A stretch of DNA of 64,000 nucleotides from Prorocentrum cordatum (lineage: Eukaryota; Sar; Dinophyceae; Prorocentrales; Prorocentraceae). Position 1 is the first letter of the stretch. Each line of letters starts with the position of its first letter. The stretch lies in NCBI GenBank assembly GCA_963575745.1, contig CAUYUJ010022049.1:65329-129328 (forward strand). The letters are read 5' to 3'. Both the position numbers and the translations under genes were made by a program. The notes under the pieces were generated by a model. That model saw nothing but the letters and a program-made list of their open reading frames with translations. It was not told where the DNA came from and searched no databases. Below are positions 63,043 to 64,000 of the stretch, piece after piece.

Positions 63043-63924
63043 GTCTCTCTCTCTCTCCCTTTTTGTCTGGTGCTCACATGTTTCACGCTTGCGCGAGGGA
63101 TGTGATCATGATCGCAGAAGGTCGCAGAAGGAGGACGAGGGGGAGGGGGAGGAGGAGGAGGAGGAGGAGGAGGAGGAGGAGGTAGGACGGAAGAGGAAGA
63201 GGAGAGTAAGAGGAAGAGGAGGAGGAGAAGGAGGAGGACGAGGAGGAGGAGGACGAAGAGGGCGAGGATGGGGGAGGGGGACGTGGAAAGGAGGGGGAAC
63301 CGGGAGGAGGAGGAGGAGGAGGAGGAGGAGGAGGAGAAGGAGGAGGACGAGGAGGAGGAGGACTTCTTCTATTTCTCGTCCTCGTCGTCGATGTCGTCCT
63401 CGTCTCCCGTCCTCGTCTCGTCGTCCTCGTCCTCCTCCTTCTCCTCCTCCTCCTCCTTCTCCTCCTCCTACGTATTCTTCTTCTTCTTCGTCGTGCTCGG
63501 CCTCCTCCTCCTCCTCATCATCATCATCACCATCATCATCAGCAGCATCATATTACCATCATCATCATCAGCATCAGCACCATAATCAGCATCAGCATCA
63601 GCATCAGCATCATCATCACCATCACCATCATCGGCATCATCATGATGATGATCATCTTCAGCATCATCAGCATTATCATCATCATCCTCAACAGCAACAT
63701 AATCATCAGCATCATCATCACCATCACCATCATCATCATCATCAGCATCAGCAGCATCATCATCAGCAACACCACCATCATCAGCATCATCATCATCATC
63801 AGCATCATCATCATCAGCCGCATCCGCATCCGCATCCGCATCCGCATCCGCATTAGCAGCAGCATTCGCATCCGCATCCGCATCCGCATCCGCATCCGCA
63901 TCCGCATCAGCAGCAGCATCATCG

Positions 63925-64000
<76 letters not shown>
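63043..64000. repeat. CT, GGA, CAT and GCATCC simple repeats
   Basis: A short CT run (63043-63058) is followed by GGA/GAA triplets (63130-63370), CTC/CGT triplets (63370-63520), then CAT/TCA triplets with two (GCATCC)n blocks (about 63820-63860 and 63868-63910). The window ends inside pure (CAT)n. No gene is supported. Confidence 0.93.

Noticed and set aside
63548-64000. Minus-strand poly-Met frame
   Set aside because: It is the reverse reading of (CAT)n.

Overview
This window is dinoflagellate nuclear DNA. The diagnostic signature is the dinoflagellate spliced leader (SL). A complete 22-nt copy lies on the plus strand at 56167-56188, followed by two truncated relics, and a second complete copy lies on the minus strand at 28334-28355. 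The GC-rich background, very large triplet-repeat load, dense decayed non-LTR retrotransposons (LINEs) and a Copia fragment agree with this. I cannot name the species. I recognise no ordinary host housekeeping gene, tRNA, rRNA or CRISPR array.

Layout. 0-5 kb: a GGCCC-rich minisatellite, one hypothetical gene (492-1178, minus), duplicated TCG/GGA arrays and a 54-bp inverted repeat. 5-40 kb: at least five LINE-type elements, all on the minus strand. They are a 5'-truncated RT element (5144-7381); element A (7664-14182), whose two reading frames are both intact; decayed element D1 (16677-23052); decayed SL-tagged element B (23312-28355); and decayed element D2 (about 34795-40062). Between and beside them lie a Copia RNase H remnant (about 14938-15307), a dispersed 84-bp repeat family, a 90-bp tandem array (30990-32580) and a coiled-coil hypothetical ORF (33440-34231). 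40-55 kb: a 73-bp satellite, GATCGA and 53-bp repeats, a roughly 2.6-kb minisatellite with a 24-bp (8-codon) unit, a long polypyrimidine tract, a few hypothetical or decayed coding stretches, an AT-rich island and TAC arrays. 55-63 kb: element C on the plus strand, preceded by CT and GGA repeats and the three-copy SL array. 63-64 kb: GGA, CAT and GCATCC simple repeats running off the end.

How the parts work together. The LINEs encode the usual target-primed reverse transcription toolkit: an N-terminal zinc ribbon or coiled-coil ORF1, an endonuclease/exonuclease/phosphatase (EEP) nuclease, a reverse transcriptase, a CCHC knuckle, RNase H in families A and C, and C-terminal zinc modules. Two independent LINE families carry an SL at their 5' ends, which implies that their transcripts were trans-spliced before being copied back into DNA. 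In element A, ORF1 and ORF2 are in the same frame and separated only by a TGA followed by CTA, and ORF2 has no ATG before its endonuclease domain, so stop-codon readthrough is a plausible way to express ORF2.
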